Counted from the first letter of the stretch, positions 1-12,455 are shown. The stretch: DNA of 64,000 nucleotides from Pachyseris speciosa (GCA_016490735.1 JAEMWC010000560.1:526914-590913), one strand, 5' to 3'. Numbers and translations: made by a program. Notes: generated by a model not told the origin, from the letters alone.

Positions 1-410
1 GTTATTAGAACTTTCAGTTTAGTTTGATTTGAATGGCCACACTTTAGAATGTTTTTATCAAGTTACACAACCTCTCCCGTCATCACTCGTTAGTGCCACT
101 TTATTTCGAAAGCAATTATTTGACAACGAGTAAACCACTTCACGTTCACACGTTGAAAATAAATCTCACTAGGAACATACCATTACTCGTCGTTTTAAGG
201 TCAGAAAAATATTCAGTGCCAGCACTGTTTCCTGTGATCAGTCGATAATGCACTGGGATTTACCCACAAGAAGTATGACGTTTTGATATCATGGAGGAAA
301 GTTTTTGGTTCCGAGAATCCGGGCCGGAAGTAAAGATTAAAGAATGCGGTTATTTTCCATTTTCAGGGGTAAAAATGTTTCCTGCCATTACTACAACGGA
401 CTTGGTTTTA

Positions 411-622
411 CGCACGACAAGTAACAGGTTTTGACATGATGATCAATATTTTTGGTTGGTTTTGACTAAACTCTGGAAATAAGACAGTTAAGAATGCTGG
501 ACTGGGATTTACCCACGACAAGTAACAGGTTTTGACATGATGATCAATGACATGATTTTGACATGATGATCATTTTTTTTGGTTTCGACTAAACTCTGGA
601 AATAAGACAGTTAACAATGCTG
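411..622. repeat. Imperfect direct repeat, two copies
   Basis: A segment of roughly 90-110 bp starting with acgacaagtaacaggttttg occurs at about 413-497 and again at 513-622. The second copy has an internal duplication of the tgacatgatgatca motif. It looks like a local tandem duplication. Confidence 0.8.
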
Positions 623-1187
623 TTATTCTCAGTTGTTTTTCTTTCTTTTTTCCGGTCGAGACTTTGCACTGATGAGATCAAGTTCCAAGACAAAATATAA
701 CGCGACATAAGGTTTGGGTTGGGTTATGATAATCATCTTAGAAACAAAGGTGGTAGGAGTCTAGGCTATTCTTTGTTCGAAGAACGGTCAACCTCCCACA
801 TGTTAATGCATACCTGGCGAACATACGGGCTTTGCAATCAACATGTACATAAGTTTAAGTGATCGGGTCCGCTGTCACCTTTACTTTCACACGTGAAATT
901 AAAAGGAGACGTAAAAGAAGAGGGGAGGGGGTGGGGGCTAAGATAAAGAGTCATGCGCTGTCGCGCTGAATATTAAAACAGCAATCCCTTCTGAAATACT
1001 TTTTTAAAGGATTGATTATCCATATGATCTCCTTTTTGTACCAACATTTGTCACTTTGAAATCAGTTAAAAAAAATAAATGAAGTTTGTCTTTTTTCCCA
1101 TCTATATCCCGCATTCAAGAATACACAATGCAAAGTATTACGAGTCTCTTTTAATGCTGCCAGAGACAAAAGATTGATATCACTGTT

Positions 1188-1221
1188 TCATCATCATCAT
1201 CATCGTCATCAATCATCATCG

Positions 1222-1262
<41 letters not shown>
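1188..1262. repeat. TCA/CAT trinucleotide microsatellite
   Basis: A nearly uninterrupted TCA run with a few TCG and TCAA interruptions. There is no sign that it lies in coding sequence. Confidence 0.95.
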
Positions 1263-2675
1263 TCTCGTCATGCCACTATAGGTACATAAGAGTGGCTACG
1301 TTCTGTCTTTCCCTCCTACTTCCAACCATAATGAATGTTTAGTGTACGCAGGCCTTCGTCGAACTATTTCCAGCTCAGTACAAAGACTCTTCATGGCGAC
1401 GCACAAGTCTTGGACGCTCTGGTGGCAATTCATCCCATTCTGCAATGAAAGAAAAGGACGAAGTATTAAGTAAAGTGTAGATTTTGTAGAAATACTTTCC
1501 CCGCTTATGATGAGAGTAATTGACGTAAGACTTATTTAAAACGTATGTTCAAAGATTCCCGTAAATTTACCCAACAGTCCAGCTTTCCGGAGAGATAGAA
1601 AGAATTATTTGTAAGAAAGAAACAGAAAGGCAGCTAAATAACATGGGAGAATCAACTGTACCCGAGCATCTGATCTTTTCCCCTGAGTTTTAGGGTTCTG
1701 ACTTATCCATGCTTTCGTATCATCCAGCAAGCTTGCTGTGAATACGAAACTGAAAATCACTATAACAGCCCTCATCTCCATCAGTTAAATGTTAAGTTTT
1801 TTTAATCCGTATCCCTGTATTTAAACTTAAGCTTTTGCTCAGTCATTGTTTATTCTCACTTCTTTAGTGCTTTTGCGTTACTAAAACTGTTGTTTTAAGG
1901 GCTCTCTAAAACACTTGAAAACCATTACTTTAATGTTCTGAACTGTTCTTCAATCTTTAATTAATCAAGCTGTACCTTGCTTTACTGAATAAAAGCTACA
2001 AAAGTATGATAAACATGATTTTAGTTTCAGTAGCATTAGGTTATTTCTTATTGCAGATGTAGTTCAAAGTCGCAGGTGGGCCACTGAGAGAGGTTAGAGT
2101 TTGCGAAAATTCAATTACCAAAATTCAAGTCGTAGAGATAAACCCACAAGTCGGGAAGTCCATGTCAAATAGCGCATCCTGTCAGTATACCTGGCCAGAG
2201 AGACAAGTGATTAAGAGACTCTAGAACGATTAGATTGGCGGGAATCATATATGATGGCTTTTTATAATTAGGATCTCGATTCAAGTGTTTACCTGCTCTT
2301 TTGCGATAGTACACGATAGCTCCGTCAGTTTGCTTTAAAATAAATTAAATAACTTACGTTCTTCTCATTTAAGATTGTGGACTTCTTTCCCTTGAGTTGC
2401 TTCTCGTCAGTCGGTTCATTAAACTAAATTAAAGAACCTTCTATTTCCCTTTTAAGATTCAAGTGCAGATTTTTTCTTCCTGTACTGCCTCTGCGCACTA
2501 CCCACGCACATTAACTTCGCTACTTTTAACAAACCACACTTGGACAGACGCACGCCGCTAATGTAATTGTATTATTTCGTTGGCGTTACCCTTTAAACAA
2601 AGTATTTAGTAACGCATGTTCCATTTATTCACTCAAAACGACGGTTGTCTTTTATAAGCACGTACTCTCGTCCCC

Positions 2676-3645
2676 TAGCTTTTAAGACTTTGAACGTCCG
2701 AAGGCACTTTACCTTCTACTAAGCTGACGTCGATTAAAGATGAGTAGCAAGAATTCAATTATTATAGGGAATTCTAAGTTGGGTGATAGGCCAAAGTACT
2801 TGCATTGGTTGAGGACACCACAGTATTGATTTTCACCCCATTTTTGTCTAAGTCTTTGGTATTTTGTGGTCCTCGTTATTTTGTCTAAGAGTTACATTCA
2901 CAAACCCGAAGCATACGACTATAAGGATGTACTCGTTTACCGCTTTTCTCTTGAAGAATCAAGTTGCAAACAGCTAGTAGTCTGGCATTTGGTGTTTTGA
3001 AGAAAATATGTTGAATTTGTCATCATTGGGAAAAACGCCACGTAAAAAGGCCGAATATTTCCAGGTTGGGTTTATTGTTGAATAAGAAAAACTTAGTTAT
3101 GTTAAGTTTTAGCTAATTGTAAGCAAAGTTATCATGTCTTATTATGTGATAACGTGGCATAAAAAGTTAATGTAGCGGTGCATTCAGTGTATACTCAAAC
3201 CAGCTGTTTTAAAAGTAATCATTTCAGAAACTGTCACAATCTGGAGAATTTAAGTTGAATAAAGAAAGCCATTAGATTTTAAGGGATCGATAGCCGGATC
3301 AAGCAAAGCCTTCAACAGACACATAGATTGAGGGAAGGACGGATTTTCGAGATGAAAATTATTTGTTTAACAAGTTAATTAGCTCGACCGTCTAGACGAT
3401 AAATGACGCATTCATTGTCCGTTAAAATGGTTGATACATAAACAGATTAGAGAAGATTATCTTTGTTATATTTACCTGTTGAAAAGAAACCCTGAATCTT
3501 TGTATCGCAGATGCGCAGTCCTAATGTCTGATTTATCATATATTAACTCTCCTACCAAACCTGGCAGTTCACTCGAATCAGCATGCAAATTAACAGCTTA
3601 TAGTACATTTTATTATTTCTTTAGATACACGACCATACAAAGTAC
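2676..3645 (+). repeat. Diverged partial copy (R0) of the duplicated segment
   Basis: From gctttt...gaaggcactttac through to the sequence near 3640, this region aligns in the same order with 7896-9230 in R1 and 16110-17400 in R2, with many substitutions and indels. It lacks the hAT-like MITE that sits in R1 and R2: the uninterrupted target attttgtggtcct is seen near 2858. It is therefore an older copy that separated before that insertion, or one that lacks it for another reason. No peptide gene is present in this part. Confidence 0.8.
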
Positions 3646-4896
3646 CCACCCGAAGGTAGCAAAGGCTAGTCGAGTCGGGTGGGTCAAAAGGATGTTAAAA
3701 ACACAGAAGGAAAATAACACAAATTACAAAAATTAATTAAAAATGATTCAAGTACAGATTACAACTGGATCTTTTGACTAAGAACAAGAAAATAAGATAA
3801 TTTACAGTAACATTGTAATCTACAACAACAGGAGCTAAAATTTAAAGGTGCTATTTTGGTTCCATAAATCCAGCAGACATTTTAGCAACGATCATTTTTT
3901 TTAGGAAGATAATCATCTTCATCGTTAAGTAATTTCAATAAAAGTGTATGATTTTTTTTTGTTAAAAGACGTTTTAGGTAGGGAACGTATACTGTTTGGG
4001 AGACAGTTCCATACTTTGGTGCCAAATCTTAAAAAAGTTTATTCAGAGAGAGAAAGAATAGCCACTGGAGCATTACCTGGGGCCAAACATTTCCTTGTGT
4101 CTGTTCCTCTCTACCAGCTTTCCAGCATGTACAACTTAGGATGTTCAGTTACAAGTAGATAACAGATCGGACAGCCATTTACAGCAGAAACGTTTATAAT
4201 ATTATCGTAGACGGACATCAACAATATTTACAAGCTGTTATAAAGGCTATATCTCAAGATGTCCAGCCAGAACCATGATTTATTAAAACAGCAGGAAACA
4301 TGAAGACATTTTTGTGTACTCTCTGAGGTTGGGAATTAAATTCTCCTTCTGTCGTAGATAATTTGGTGGAGAGATACAAGCGTGTGCTCACGTTCATTTC
4401 GTCCCATTGTTAACTCACCAATGCAATAAGCGCATAATCATAATCATAGTTTGTGTGCGTGTGTGTACGTCTGTGCGTGTGGTATGTGCGAGCGTGGATG
4501 TGCGTATTTTGCTATGTAAGCAATACTGTTATCTGTACTGTTTGTATAATGATAATAAAAAAATAATCATGTTCTAATTCATATAGTTTACTTTCTTGGG
4601 CAATTATTATTTATTTGATCAGTAATTACATTAGTTGCATTCCTTTAAAGATCAAAAGGACGACTTTGTAACTAAACAATATTAGGTTCCTTTGTCGCCA
4701 GGTCGTTCAGTTTCGCCCAAATTAAGCCGGTTCTGCTTGAAGGTTACAAAGGTCTTCCATGGAAGTCCACAAGTTTATGACATCCCTTTGCTGTAAATCA
4801 ATGGTATAGATTAGCAGAAATGTGAGAGAGACTTCGTTATAACGTTGTCAAATAAACAATTTATCAGTCCGATTAAAAAAGTAATTGTGTCAATAG
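3646..4896. other. Non-coding stretch, no gene recognised
   Basis: AT-rich sequence with a GT-rich simple repeat at about 4451-4506. No splice-supported exon and no recognisable protein motif were seen in any frame. Confidence 0.45.
4451..4506. repeat. Degenerate GT/TG simple repeat
   Basis: Alternating gt-rich tract interrupted by c and a bases (gtgtgcgtgtgtgtacgtctg and following). Confidence 0.8.
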
Positions 4897-4919
4897 AGCG
4901 CTTTTCAATTGAGTGTCGT

Positions 4920-4960
<41 letters not shown>

Positions 4961-5117
4961 AATTAAAATACGCGCGTGCAAGTCGCGATTGGTTTTGGTT
5001 TTGCTTCTCATTGGTTGAGAAAGTGGGGCGAGTTTTCCTGGCCAATCACAGAGCGGAGCAATGCAAAACCAAAGCAAAACCATAATTACTGTCGACACTC
5101 AATTGAAAACCGCTCTA
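4897..5117. mobile_element. MITE with terminal inverted repeats
   Basis: The left end (agagcgcttttcaattgagt, continuing gtcg) is the reverse complement, with one mismatch, of the right end at 5093-5116. Internally, ccaaaaccaaag-type blocks and ccaatcac blocks are also arranged as inverted pairs. At about 220 bp with no coding capacity, it fits a non-autonomous DNA transposon. The superfamily was not determined. Confidence 0.8.
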
Positions 5118-5187
5118 ACAAAATGCTTGAATGTGATCGGTTCTTAACAGCCTTAATCTGTGTCTTAATTGGCTGCTTCAGGTCCAA

Positions 5188-5249
5188 ACTGTCCGATTTG
5201 AGCTATCCGATTACAAACACCTGTAATCGGACAGGCCAAATCGGACAGT
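5188..5249. repeat. Small palindrome
   Basis: Two arms of 28 bp, starting actgtccgattt and ending aaatcggacagt, are imperfect inverse copies separated by about 6 bp. Probably a remnant of a fold-back MITE. Confidence 0.7.
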
Positions 5250-5413
5250 TACCTTATTTGGGTATGTTGAGCAGTAGCTGCCATGTCGTGTCAGTTTGTC
5301 AATCTTCGCGCTTTGTAAAATAACAACCATTTCCGTTGATTATTTTGTACAATACATTTTACAATTTAGAAAGTTGACCTCTAGAGTTTCTCGCATTTTG
5401 TTATTGACACAAT

Positions 5414-5499
5414 TAATTAGTAATTGGACTTCGTGTCGTACAATTCAGGGGTAATCGTGCTCGTAATTTCAAATCAGCCTCGCGCTACGCGCTCGGCCA

Positions 5500-5544
<45 letters not shown>

Positions 5545-5562
5545 AGTCCTATTACCATTACT
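5414..5562. mobile_element. Fold-back MITE
   Basis: The left half (taattggactt...gtacaattcagggg...aatttcaaat) is matched by an inverted right half (atttgaaatca...ctccctgaattgtac...agtcctattacc). Arms are about 70 bp around a GC-rich centre (cgcgctacgcgc). There is no coding capacity. Confidence 0.8.
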
Positions 5563-5761
5563 TATCTGATAGCTTCTAAAGTAAATTTGCTTGCTACATC
5601 ATTCAAAGATGACTTCTATTCTGGTTGTGGAAAGGACGGGAGGAGGCCTGGGAGGGATGAGAACAGAGTGAAGTGGGTCAACTCCTTCTATATCGTTCCC
5701 AGGCTCCTCTCCTACTCATCTCCTGGGAACGAGGTTGTCCTTCTGATGCTAATGTAGTTCA

Positions 5762-6121
5762 GTGTTTCGTGTGTTGCTCCATTAGACTTTTCTTTAGTTA
5801 CCGTTAACTATATAAAAGACTTAATCCCCAACATTTTCTCATTGCAGACGTCAGACTGGGATTTCTTAAATTAACAACAAAACTAGAAAGGGAATCAGCA
5901 ACACCATAGACATTGCACGTTCTTGGGGCGCAAGATTGTTACTGCTTCCATACCATGAACCAGAAAAGCTGCAAGCACGAGGCATAAAAGCACTACAGTA
6001 TAGCTGTCTTCTTCTCAATCTCTGAAAATACCAGTTGACCGAAGGATTGGCTCATGCGATTTATGAACACAGCCATTGCAGCCGCAAATATAAAGGCATG
6101 TTTCACCCACAGCTGACTGCG
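5762..6121 (-). pseudogene. Inverted pseudogene copy of the type A secreted-peptide gene
   Basis: Read on the minus strand, this stretch aligns with the A1/A2/A3 upstream region, exon 1 and the start of intron 1. The match runs from the block before ggtgaaacat, through the tcggtcaac...tattttcagag leader, exon 1, and on to the intron block ending near ctccattagac. The initiator is changed (agagatgg in the live copies is agattg here). A small insertion in the signal-peptide codons brings a TAG into frame, and the middle of the exon is altered. No counterpart of exon 2 was found downstream on the minus strand. It is therefore a dead copy, more diverged than A1-A3 are from one another and opposite in orientation to them. 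Confidence 0.85.
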
Positions 6122-6222
6122 TCATGTCAACTCCAAAAGGGGAGTTGAAATCTTAGGTTATAAATAACTCCTTTTTGGGAGTTCACTCCCATTTTTTTTA
6201 ACTCCAATTTTGGAGTTATATT

Positions 6223-6440
6223 AGATGCAACGAGGGAGTCATTTAACTCTGCCTCATAAAAGAGTAGAATTATTTAATCTCTATAATCAGGGTTTTAGTC
6301 ATTCTGCTATTAGAGTTAAAGTAAGTCCCCTATTTTACGTTTTTAAGATGAGTAGCAGCGTCACACCAATTGACTGTTACTATGAAAGCTATAACATCCT
6401 TAATTCGACCGCATTTCATTTTGTTAACTAATATGATTAT
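6223..6440 (+). repeat. Diverged copy of the start of the duplicated segment
   Basis: The block caacgagggagtcat...ctctgcc...ataaaagagtag and following sequence aligns with 7357-7580, 15630-15780 and 23390-23600. It is flanked by AACTCC-rich inverted and direct motifs at 6124-6222 and 6473-6715. Confidence 0.75.
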
Positions 6441-6980
6441 ATCGATAAGCAAAGAATGTACACACAGTTATTTCAACTTTAAAAGGGTAGTTAAAATTTG
6501 GGGTTAAAAATAACCCTTTTGGGGGGAATTATTTTAACTCTTTTCAAGTTTATCTTGAATATAAGGGTTATAATGAATCCAGTGTGGGAGTTGGGGAGTT
6601 ACTGTAACTCCAAAAGTAGAGAGAAAATTTTAGGTTAAAAAGCCGTTTAAAAATAACTCCGTTATGAGGGTCATTTTAACTCCCATTTTGAACTCCAATT
6701 TCGTAGTTGTATTCAATTCAATTTTCAGTTCTTTATTGATTCACACTATACAGTTTATAAGGTAAAGAACTGACAATAATAAAGCATTAAGAAGTGTTAC
6801 ACTGTTAAGGAATAAATTCATAGGTGAGCCGTGGCCAAAGTAGCGAAAGCTTTCTGGTTGGACACCGCCATGGTCAAGTAAATGGCAGCACAAGAAATCA
6901 AATATTCAGCTAAGTTAGACTACATACGTTGTATTTTTGTTATCAAAACAAAACAAAATAAATAACAAAAAAAATAACAA

Positions 6981-7012
<32 letters not shown>

Positions 7013-7356
7013 AAACAGAAAAAATGAAATCAGTAAGGAAATGAAATTAATTAACAGCAGCGGCGACAAAATCAAGTTTGATTATGCTGAAGGTAGTAGT
7101 TATACTCTTTCTTAAAAGTATGGCAGGGCAGACACTTAATTCTGAGAGGTATAGATTCCCAACTCTTTGAAATAGAGAATCTATACGTTGACTTACCCAT
7201 ATTCGTCAATACTCTGGGCCTAAAAAAGAATTCAGGTTATTAGCAAATCTTGTATTATAGCTGTGTACATTATTTACTGGATCAGGATATCAGAGAAGAC
7301 ATCTCATGATGCTCTTAGTACCAGTTTATGTTATGTGTAAGGCACTAACGTATTAG
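6441..7356. other. Non-coding stretch with AACTCC motifs and A-rich tract
   Basis: It contains AACTCC/GGAGTT-rich sequence at 6473-6715 and an A-rich low-complexity tract at about 6943-7015. The block at 6716-6760 resembles the 3' end of a minus-strand non-LTR element (a polyadenylation-like aataaag when reversed), but no reverse-transcriptase motif supports that. Confidence 0.4.
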
Positions 7357-8106
7357 TTTCAACGAGGGAGTCATTTTAGCTCTGCCCCATAAAAGAGTAG
7401 AGTTATTTCAACTCTATAATCTTGTAATAGCGTTAAAGTAACTTCGGTACAGACACTCTATTTAGTTTTTAAGATGAAAAGCAACATCACATGCACAAAT
7501 TGACTGTCACTGTAAAAGGTCGGAAACATTTCAGTTTAATTCAATCGCATTTCATGTCAAAAGCCTGGGTTATCAGTTCGATTACATTGCCTTCCACTTG
7601 TCTCAATCATGAATAATGATCTCGTTGTGGCAAAGTTCGTTAACGAAATGAAAGAGCTAATGGAGGATTTGCACGAAATTCAGTCTCACGTGGCGGAAAA
7701 CTGTTTGCGCTTGTATGGTCTGTCTTGTATTGCTTTCTCCCATTTCCTGTTAATTCCTTCTTCAATCTGTACTACTCACCAAAAGCGTGAAGGTTTGGTT
7801 CATGAATACAAAGTTAACCGGGTGCATGTTGACTCAAGTAGTTAAACGACACTCCACTTTCTAAAGTATGTGCTCTGTCTATTAAACAAAAGCGTTGTCT
7901 AGCTTTTACCGAGCGTTGGAAGGCACTTTACTGTCTATTATACTGTCTACTATAAAGACATGATGAGTAGCAGGAATTCAATTATAGCGGGGAATTCTAG
8001 GTTGAGCCGGTAATAGACACTGAATAGACCAAAGTACTTGTATTAGTACAGTTGAAGACACTACACTATGAATTTTTCGCCGCCTACGTGTCTTTCGTAT
8101 TTTGTG

Positions 8107-8557
8107 AGGGGCACCCAACGAGCCAAATTAACCCAAAGCTGTAGAAAGGCATTTAAGTGCCTTGCTGGTGTTTGAAGTCTGTTTAAAGTGATTTTTTCGT
8201 TAGCTAGAAGAAAATTTCATCTATTCGGATTTCTTAGCTGAAATTCTAATTGCCCGAAAATGTTAGGGAACAAAATCTTCCTTTGAGAAAATGCTAGCAG
8301 AAATGAATTCCCACGGAACTTTCTAGGGAAGTATTAATTTGCTTTTCCAAAATGCCAGCTGACGTTTTTGACTGCCAAAAAAAGCAATTACGAACTTTCC
8401 GAAAACCTCCCGGTCATTGCGAACCTTTTAGGCCACGTTTCGAAAAATCCGAGCGCACTCTTTAATCGACGCCGAAAGCATTGGGCGAACTACCGAACAG
8501 ATCGTATCGTATCGTATCGTATCGTATCGTACCGAACAGATGTCTTTGGGTGCCCCT
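8107..8557. mobile_element. hAT-like MITE in R1
   Basis: The ends are perfect 11-bp inverted repeats (aggggcaccca / tgggtgcccct). The flanks are an 8-bp near-identical duplication (attttgtg at 8099-8106, gttttgtg at 8558-8565). The empty site with a single attttgtg is seen in R0 near 2858. An 8-bp target duplication fits the hAT superfamily. A CGTAT pentanucleotide tract lies near its right end (about 8508-8540). Confidence 0.85.
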
Positions 8558-10133
8558 GTTTTGTGGTCCTCATTACTTTGTATCAGAAGCGTTACATTCA
8601 CAAACCGAAACATGCGATTGTAAGGACTTACTCGTTTACCAGAAGTCAACTTACAGACAGCTAGTCTAGTATTTGATGTTTTGAAGAAAATAAGTTGAAT
8701 TTGGCATTGGGAGAAACGCCATGTAGAAAAGGCCGAATATTTCCAAATTGAGTTTGTTGTTGAATAAGAAAAACGTAGTCATGCTATGTTTTGGCTATGT
8801 AAGCAAAGCTTCGAATTCTAACATGTTTTATTGTGGCATACAAATGTCATGCAACGGTACATGAGGTGTTTATTCAATTGCGCTATTACCATCTGTTTTA
8901 AAAGTAACCTTAAAGGCTGTCACAATCTGGAGAATTGAACTTGAATAAAGCAAGCCATTAGATTTTAAGGTATTGATCGATCAGTCTAAACTTCGACAGA
9001 CACGAGGAATTGATTTATTTACTACCGTTGTTAAGTTAGCTAGACTCAAGACGATAAATGACGCATTCACTGTCCATTAAAATGGTTGATGCATAATTGG
9101 ATCAGAGAAGATCACCTCACTCTGGTTTGAACAGTTTGTATCGTAGATTCGCAGTCCTAACATTTGATTTATCATATATTCACTCTCCTACAAAACTAGA
9201 CAGTTCACTCGAATAAGCACGCAAACAGCTTACAGTAACGCAAAGCAGAGTACGAACGAATAAACTCATATATTGCCGACTGTTGAAAGGAAATCTCTCA
9301 GAAAGATTCAATTTATGGAAGTGGTAAGTCAGAAAGCTTGCCCAGACAGCTTTGCGAACATTTTTTTGTCCCTTGTTCTACTATTCACTGAACAATAGGT
9401 ACTCATCTTCGTATCATGAACACTGCCTGTAAGCAGTATGTACAATGTCGACTAAAACGAAGCTAGTTTACCCAACGTGGCGCAACACCGCAACATAGCC
9501 TACACAGATACACGTTAGAGAATGATCCAAATACACGTCTTAGAAGGCAAACAATTCTCTGCTTGTACATCATCGATCTGTTTCATAATACTGGGGGTAC
9601 ACCGCAGTGAACTACGAGAAAAATGCGCGCATATAAACAATCTGGTAATGAAACCTAAAATGCTTTTATATTTGGGCCACTGGTGACCACTGTGGAAGAA
9701 ATATTCACGGAAATTGGAGGTGAACATTTTGGAAAAATGGTTATCATGCTGTCTTAAGTGTGCTCTACTTAATTATTTTATGGTCTTTTGTAGCCAATTT
9801 CTCTAAGGTAGCATCACTACATGTCTTCGGGTCCACTCACTGAAAATTCTAGAAAGAATATAAGGAAAGTCTTAGGGAAATGAGATTTTCCCCCCAAATT
9901 TCCAAGCTGTCTTTATTGCCCTTAACAGTTAAGAGTGTTAAAGTGTTAAAAGCCATAAAACGTAGATTAAAGGAGATTTCGAGTATCGTCTTTGCCAATG
10001 CATTAAAGTCGAATTAGCGAGAAATTTTAGCAGTCAACTATGGGTAAAACATGCTTTTAAATTGTAGGTGACCCAGTCCTTGTTTTCTCAAATTGAATCT
10101 AAATATCCTTTGGTTTAGAGGGTTTTTGTAGAC

Positions 10134-10355
10134 ATGAAGAAGACAACTGCTGTAGTAGTTTCATGCGTTGTGCTTTCAGCCTTTTTGGTGCACGGAACAG
10201 ATGCTGCCACTGGCTTAAGACCCGGATTAAAACGTTCAATTCGCTGGGTATAGTGAACTCCTTTTGTTGCCGGTTTTATCTGTCGTTTTACGCGGCGGGA
10301 AGATAACCTTTGTGCTTCCATGAATGACGTTTGTCAGCAGGAAAATAACAAGTGA
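10134..10355 (+). pseudogene. Type B secreted-peptide gene copy B1, splice acceptor deleted
   Basis: Exon 1 (10134-10247) encodes a signal peptide starting MKKTTAVVVS followed by ATGLRPGLKRSIRW, and differs from B2 by one residue in the signal peptide. The donor tgg|gtatag is intact. Compared with B2, a deletion of about 280 bp removes nearly all the intron, the acceptor and the first codons of exon 2, so the intron sequence runs directly from ttttacgcggc into ggaagat. The rest of exon 2, including the SMNDVC codons and the TGA at 10353-10355, is still there but cannot be joined by a normal splice. Unspliced, the frame stops at the TAG straight after the donor, giving 39 residues without the cysteine segment. 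Confidence 0.85.
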
Positions 10356-11370
10356 AGCCTTCCTTGATTGTGTTGAAATGAACGCCTTGGCACAAACTCG
10401 CTGATAAGGGAAAACGGTTATGAAATATTTAAAAAAGATTGCTGCTGTGAGCTGTTCAAGAACAATATTGAATGTAACCGGGTTAATAAAAACTAGCTAA
10501 AAAATAAAATAAAATTAGGAATCTAATCTTACTGTATGTCTCTTATTGAAGTATGGAATAAAGGATAAGAGTTTGTATGCAAACAAACGCTGATCTGTGT
10601 TTTTCTGAGCAATTATTTATACTCAGATGATGAGACTAGCCAAAGAAGTGCCTTCAGCATCTAAGAAGTCAAAAACCTATTTTGCTTTTTATTTAATTAA
10701 CAGATTTCTAAGCTTTGGCCAAAGTTTTGGCCAAAGTTTTGGCCAAACGTTTGTTAAATGCATTTGCATTTTGAAGTCTTATTTGCATCTAATCGACTTT
10801 AATTCCACACTAAAGCGGCCGGGAATGACTGAAACTACCGTAAATGGAAACATCAAACAGGTTTAAGACTATTTTTAATGGTGAAACAAGAGGAGTGGGA
10901 AACGATAAAGGTTTACATCCTAAAACTGACTAATCCTCATGATGACTAATCATCATCATGTCACCAGGAGCGTTTTACTATCTTCAAGTTTTGAAAAAGC
11001 CTTTCGATCACTTCTCTAGGCGTCCTCTCTTCAGGAGATGTAATTTGAAGGTTTTGATGCCTTTTACGAATGGTGTATTTCAAGAATTAGTTCTGGAAAT
11101 TCTGATAGCCTCTTCCTTGGTGAATGTCGTTGCTAAGAAGATAACAGGTTGTACTGAGTGTCCTTATAGCATTAAAGATAAGTGCGTAAGTTGACCACCG
11201 ATTCCTTAATGTCTTAATTGTCTTACAGGCAGTGCATTGGCCATGTACGCACTTGAAAATCGGAGTGCTCTGGGAAAACTTTCTTTAAACAATGTTTAAT
11301 GCACCTTTGAGTACACAGTTAACAATTTATTTACGTAAGTGGAGGTCGATAGTATTGGACATTTACCAAC

Positions 11371-11925
11371 CTTTACCAAGACTTTATTTATCCAGGGTAG
11401 CACGTAATAGCTACAGGCTAATTAACTTGTGGCCCTGATTTAAACAACTAATTACAAGTTAAAAATAGAACATCACTTAAAATTATGAATGAATAAAAAC
11501 ATGCGATTTAAAAATCGAAAAATGATCATATAAAACTCGATTACTAACTATGAAAATGATGTAAAAATTGCTAGTCCCTAAAAATCTTACTCCACGTGTT
11601 GTGCTTAAAACAGGCTACAGAATCCACTTTCCTAGTAGATAAGGGTACATTATTCCCGAGTCTTGAAGCGGATACTGCAAATGTGCGTCCACCTTCGGTT
11701 TCTCTTTTATATTTTGGGCAAATAGCGTTGAAATTAGCGTACCGTGTATTCCGTGAATGACGTTTGTGATTAATTACTAGGTGATCATCCAGGCAGCTTG
11801 GTAGAGACCCATGTATACGTTTATACAAAATGGAGCATTTGTCTATGTTACATTGTTCATAAAAAGGAATCCAATTTGCTCCCATGCATAAATAACATCG
11901 TCAATATCATCAAACAAAAAAGCAG
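11371..11925 (-). mobile_element. 5'-truncated non-LTR (LINE) fragment, R1 only
   Basis: The minus-strand frame at 11571-11885 reads like the C-terminal end of a CR1/L2-type reverse-transcriptase protein: a WIPFYEQCNIDKC start, a SILYKRIHGSLPSCLDDHLV segment, then EGGRTFAVSASRLGNNVPLS. The family's usual wording is a GR.F...APR.WN.LP.-like pattern close to the stop. R2 has different sequence between the matching flanks (after accaacc at 11370), so this inserted in R1 only or was replaced in R2. No catalytic domain remains. Confidence 0.75.
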
Positions 11926-12055
11926 TGTCCCAGGGGGCTTGAAGGAGTGATTCGTTCAGTTTAGGTTACGTTCTCCTGACGTCGAACGCAATAAACCCCT
12001 TTCTGGCTAAATGCTTGTGCCCAGGCTTCTCGCATTCAGTTTAGGTGTCGAACGC

Positions 12056-12236
12056 AATAAACCCCTTTCTGGCTTGCTAGTATATCGGAGGATAATATCC
12101 TTGGCTGATAGATTGGCCTCAAAATTTCACAGTTGTCCTCGAAGCTTCTCTTCTCTGCCAACGGTTCATTATTCGGACAATCTATCAGCCGCGGACATTA
12201 TCCTCCGTTATACAAGCCACGGAAAGTGGTTTATTT
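12056..12236. mobile_element. Fold-back MITE in R1
   Basis: The left arm (aataaacccctttctggctt...ggaggataat...ggctgatagattg) is inverted at the right end (caatctatcagcc...attatcctcc...gtggtttatt), with arms of about 60 bp. The same element is at 19972-20152 in R2 and half of it at 51998-52062. A short duplicate of its left end lies at about 11980-12003. Confidence 0.85.
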
Positions 12237-12455
12237 AGTAAATATTCGCAAGACAAGTGGATGGCAATTTTCATTAAAGCGTTTTATTTACGGCAAAACT
12301 AAAAAGCTTGAAATCATGGAAACGTCTGCCTAGTAAGTAATATTTCGAAAGGATAATCCTCTCCCTGGAGACCTTCAGACTTCGATTTCTTCGCCTTTTT
12401 TATGGAATCTTCGATTTTAAAGTCAAGCTTCGTTTTGAATTTGAATATATGTACC

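Larger units (their letters stand above)
1..2675. other. Non-coding stretch, no gene recognised
   Basis: No exon with convincing splice sites or protein similarity was seen. It holds an imperfect direct repeat at 411-622, a TCA/CAT microsatellite at 1188-1262, and otherwise ordinary AT-rich sequence. Confidence 0.5.

Noticed and set aside
8368..8669. Protein-coding gene overlapping the cgtat repeat (open frames on both strands, repeated at 16524-16832)
   Set aside because: The frames lie across a MITE and a pentanucleotide repeat, are not conserved as protein between copies, and have no splice or motif support.
10627..11194. Paired open frames conserved between R1 and R2 (also at 18998-19559)
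   Set aside because: Conservation is explained by the recent duplication. The protein has repeated FGQS from a simple ttttggccaaag repeat that differs in copy number, and one frame differs at its end between copies.
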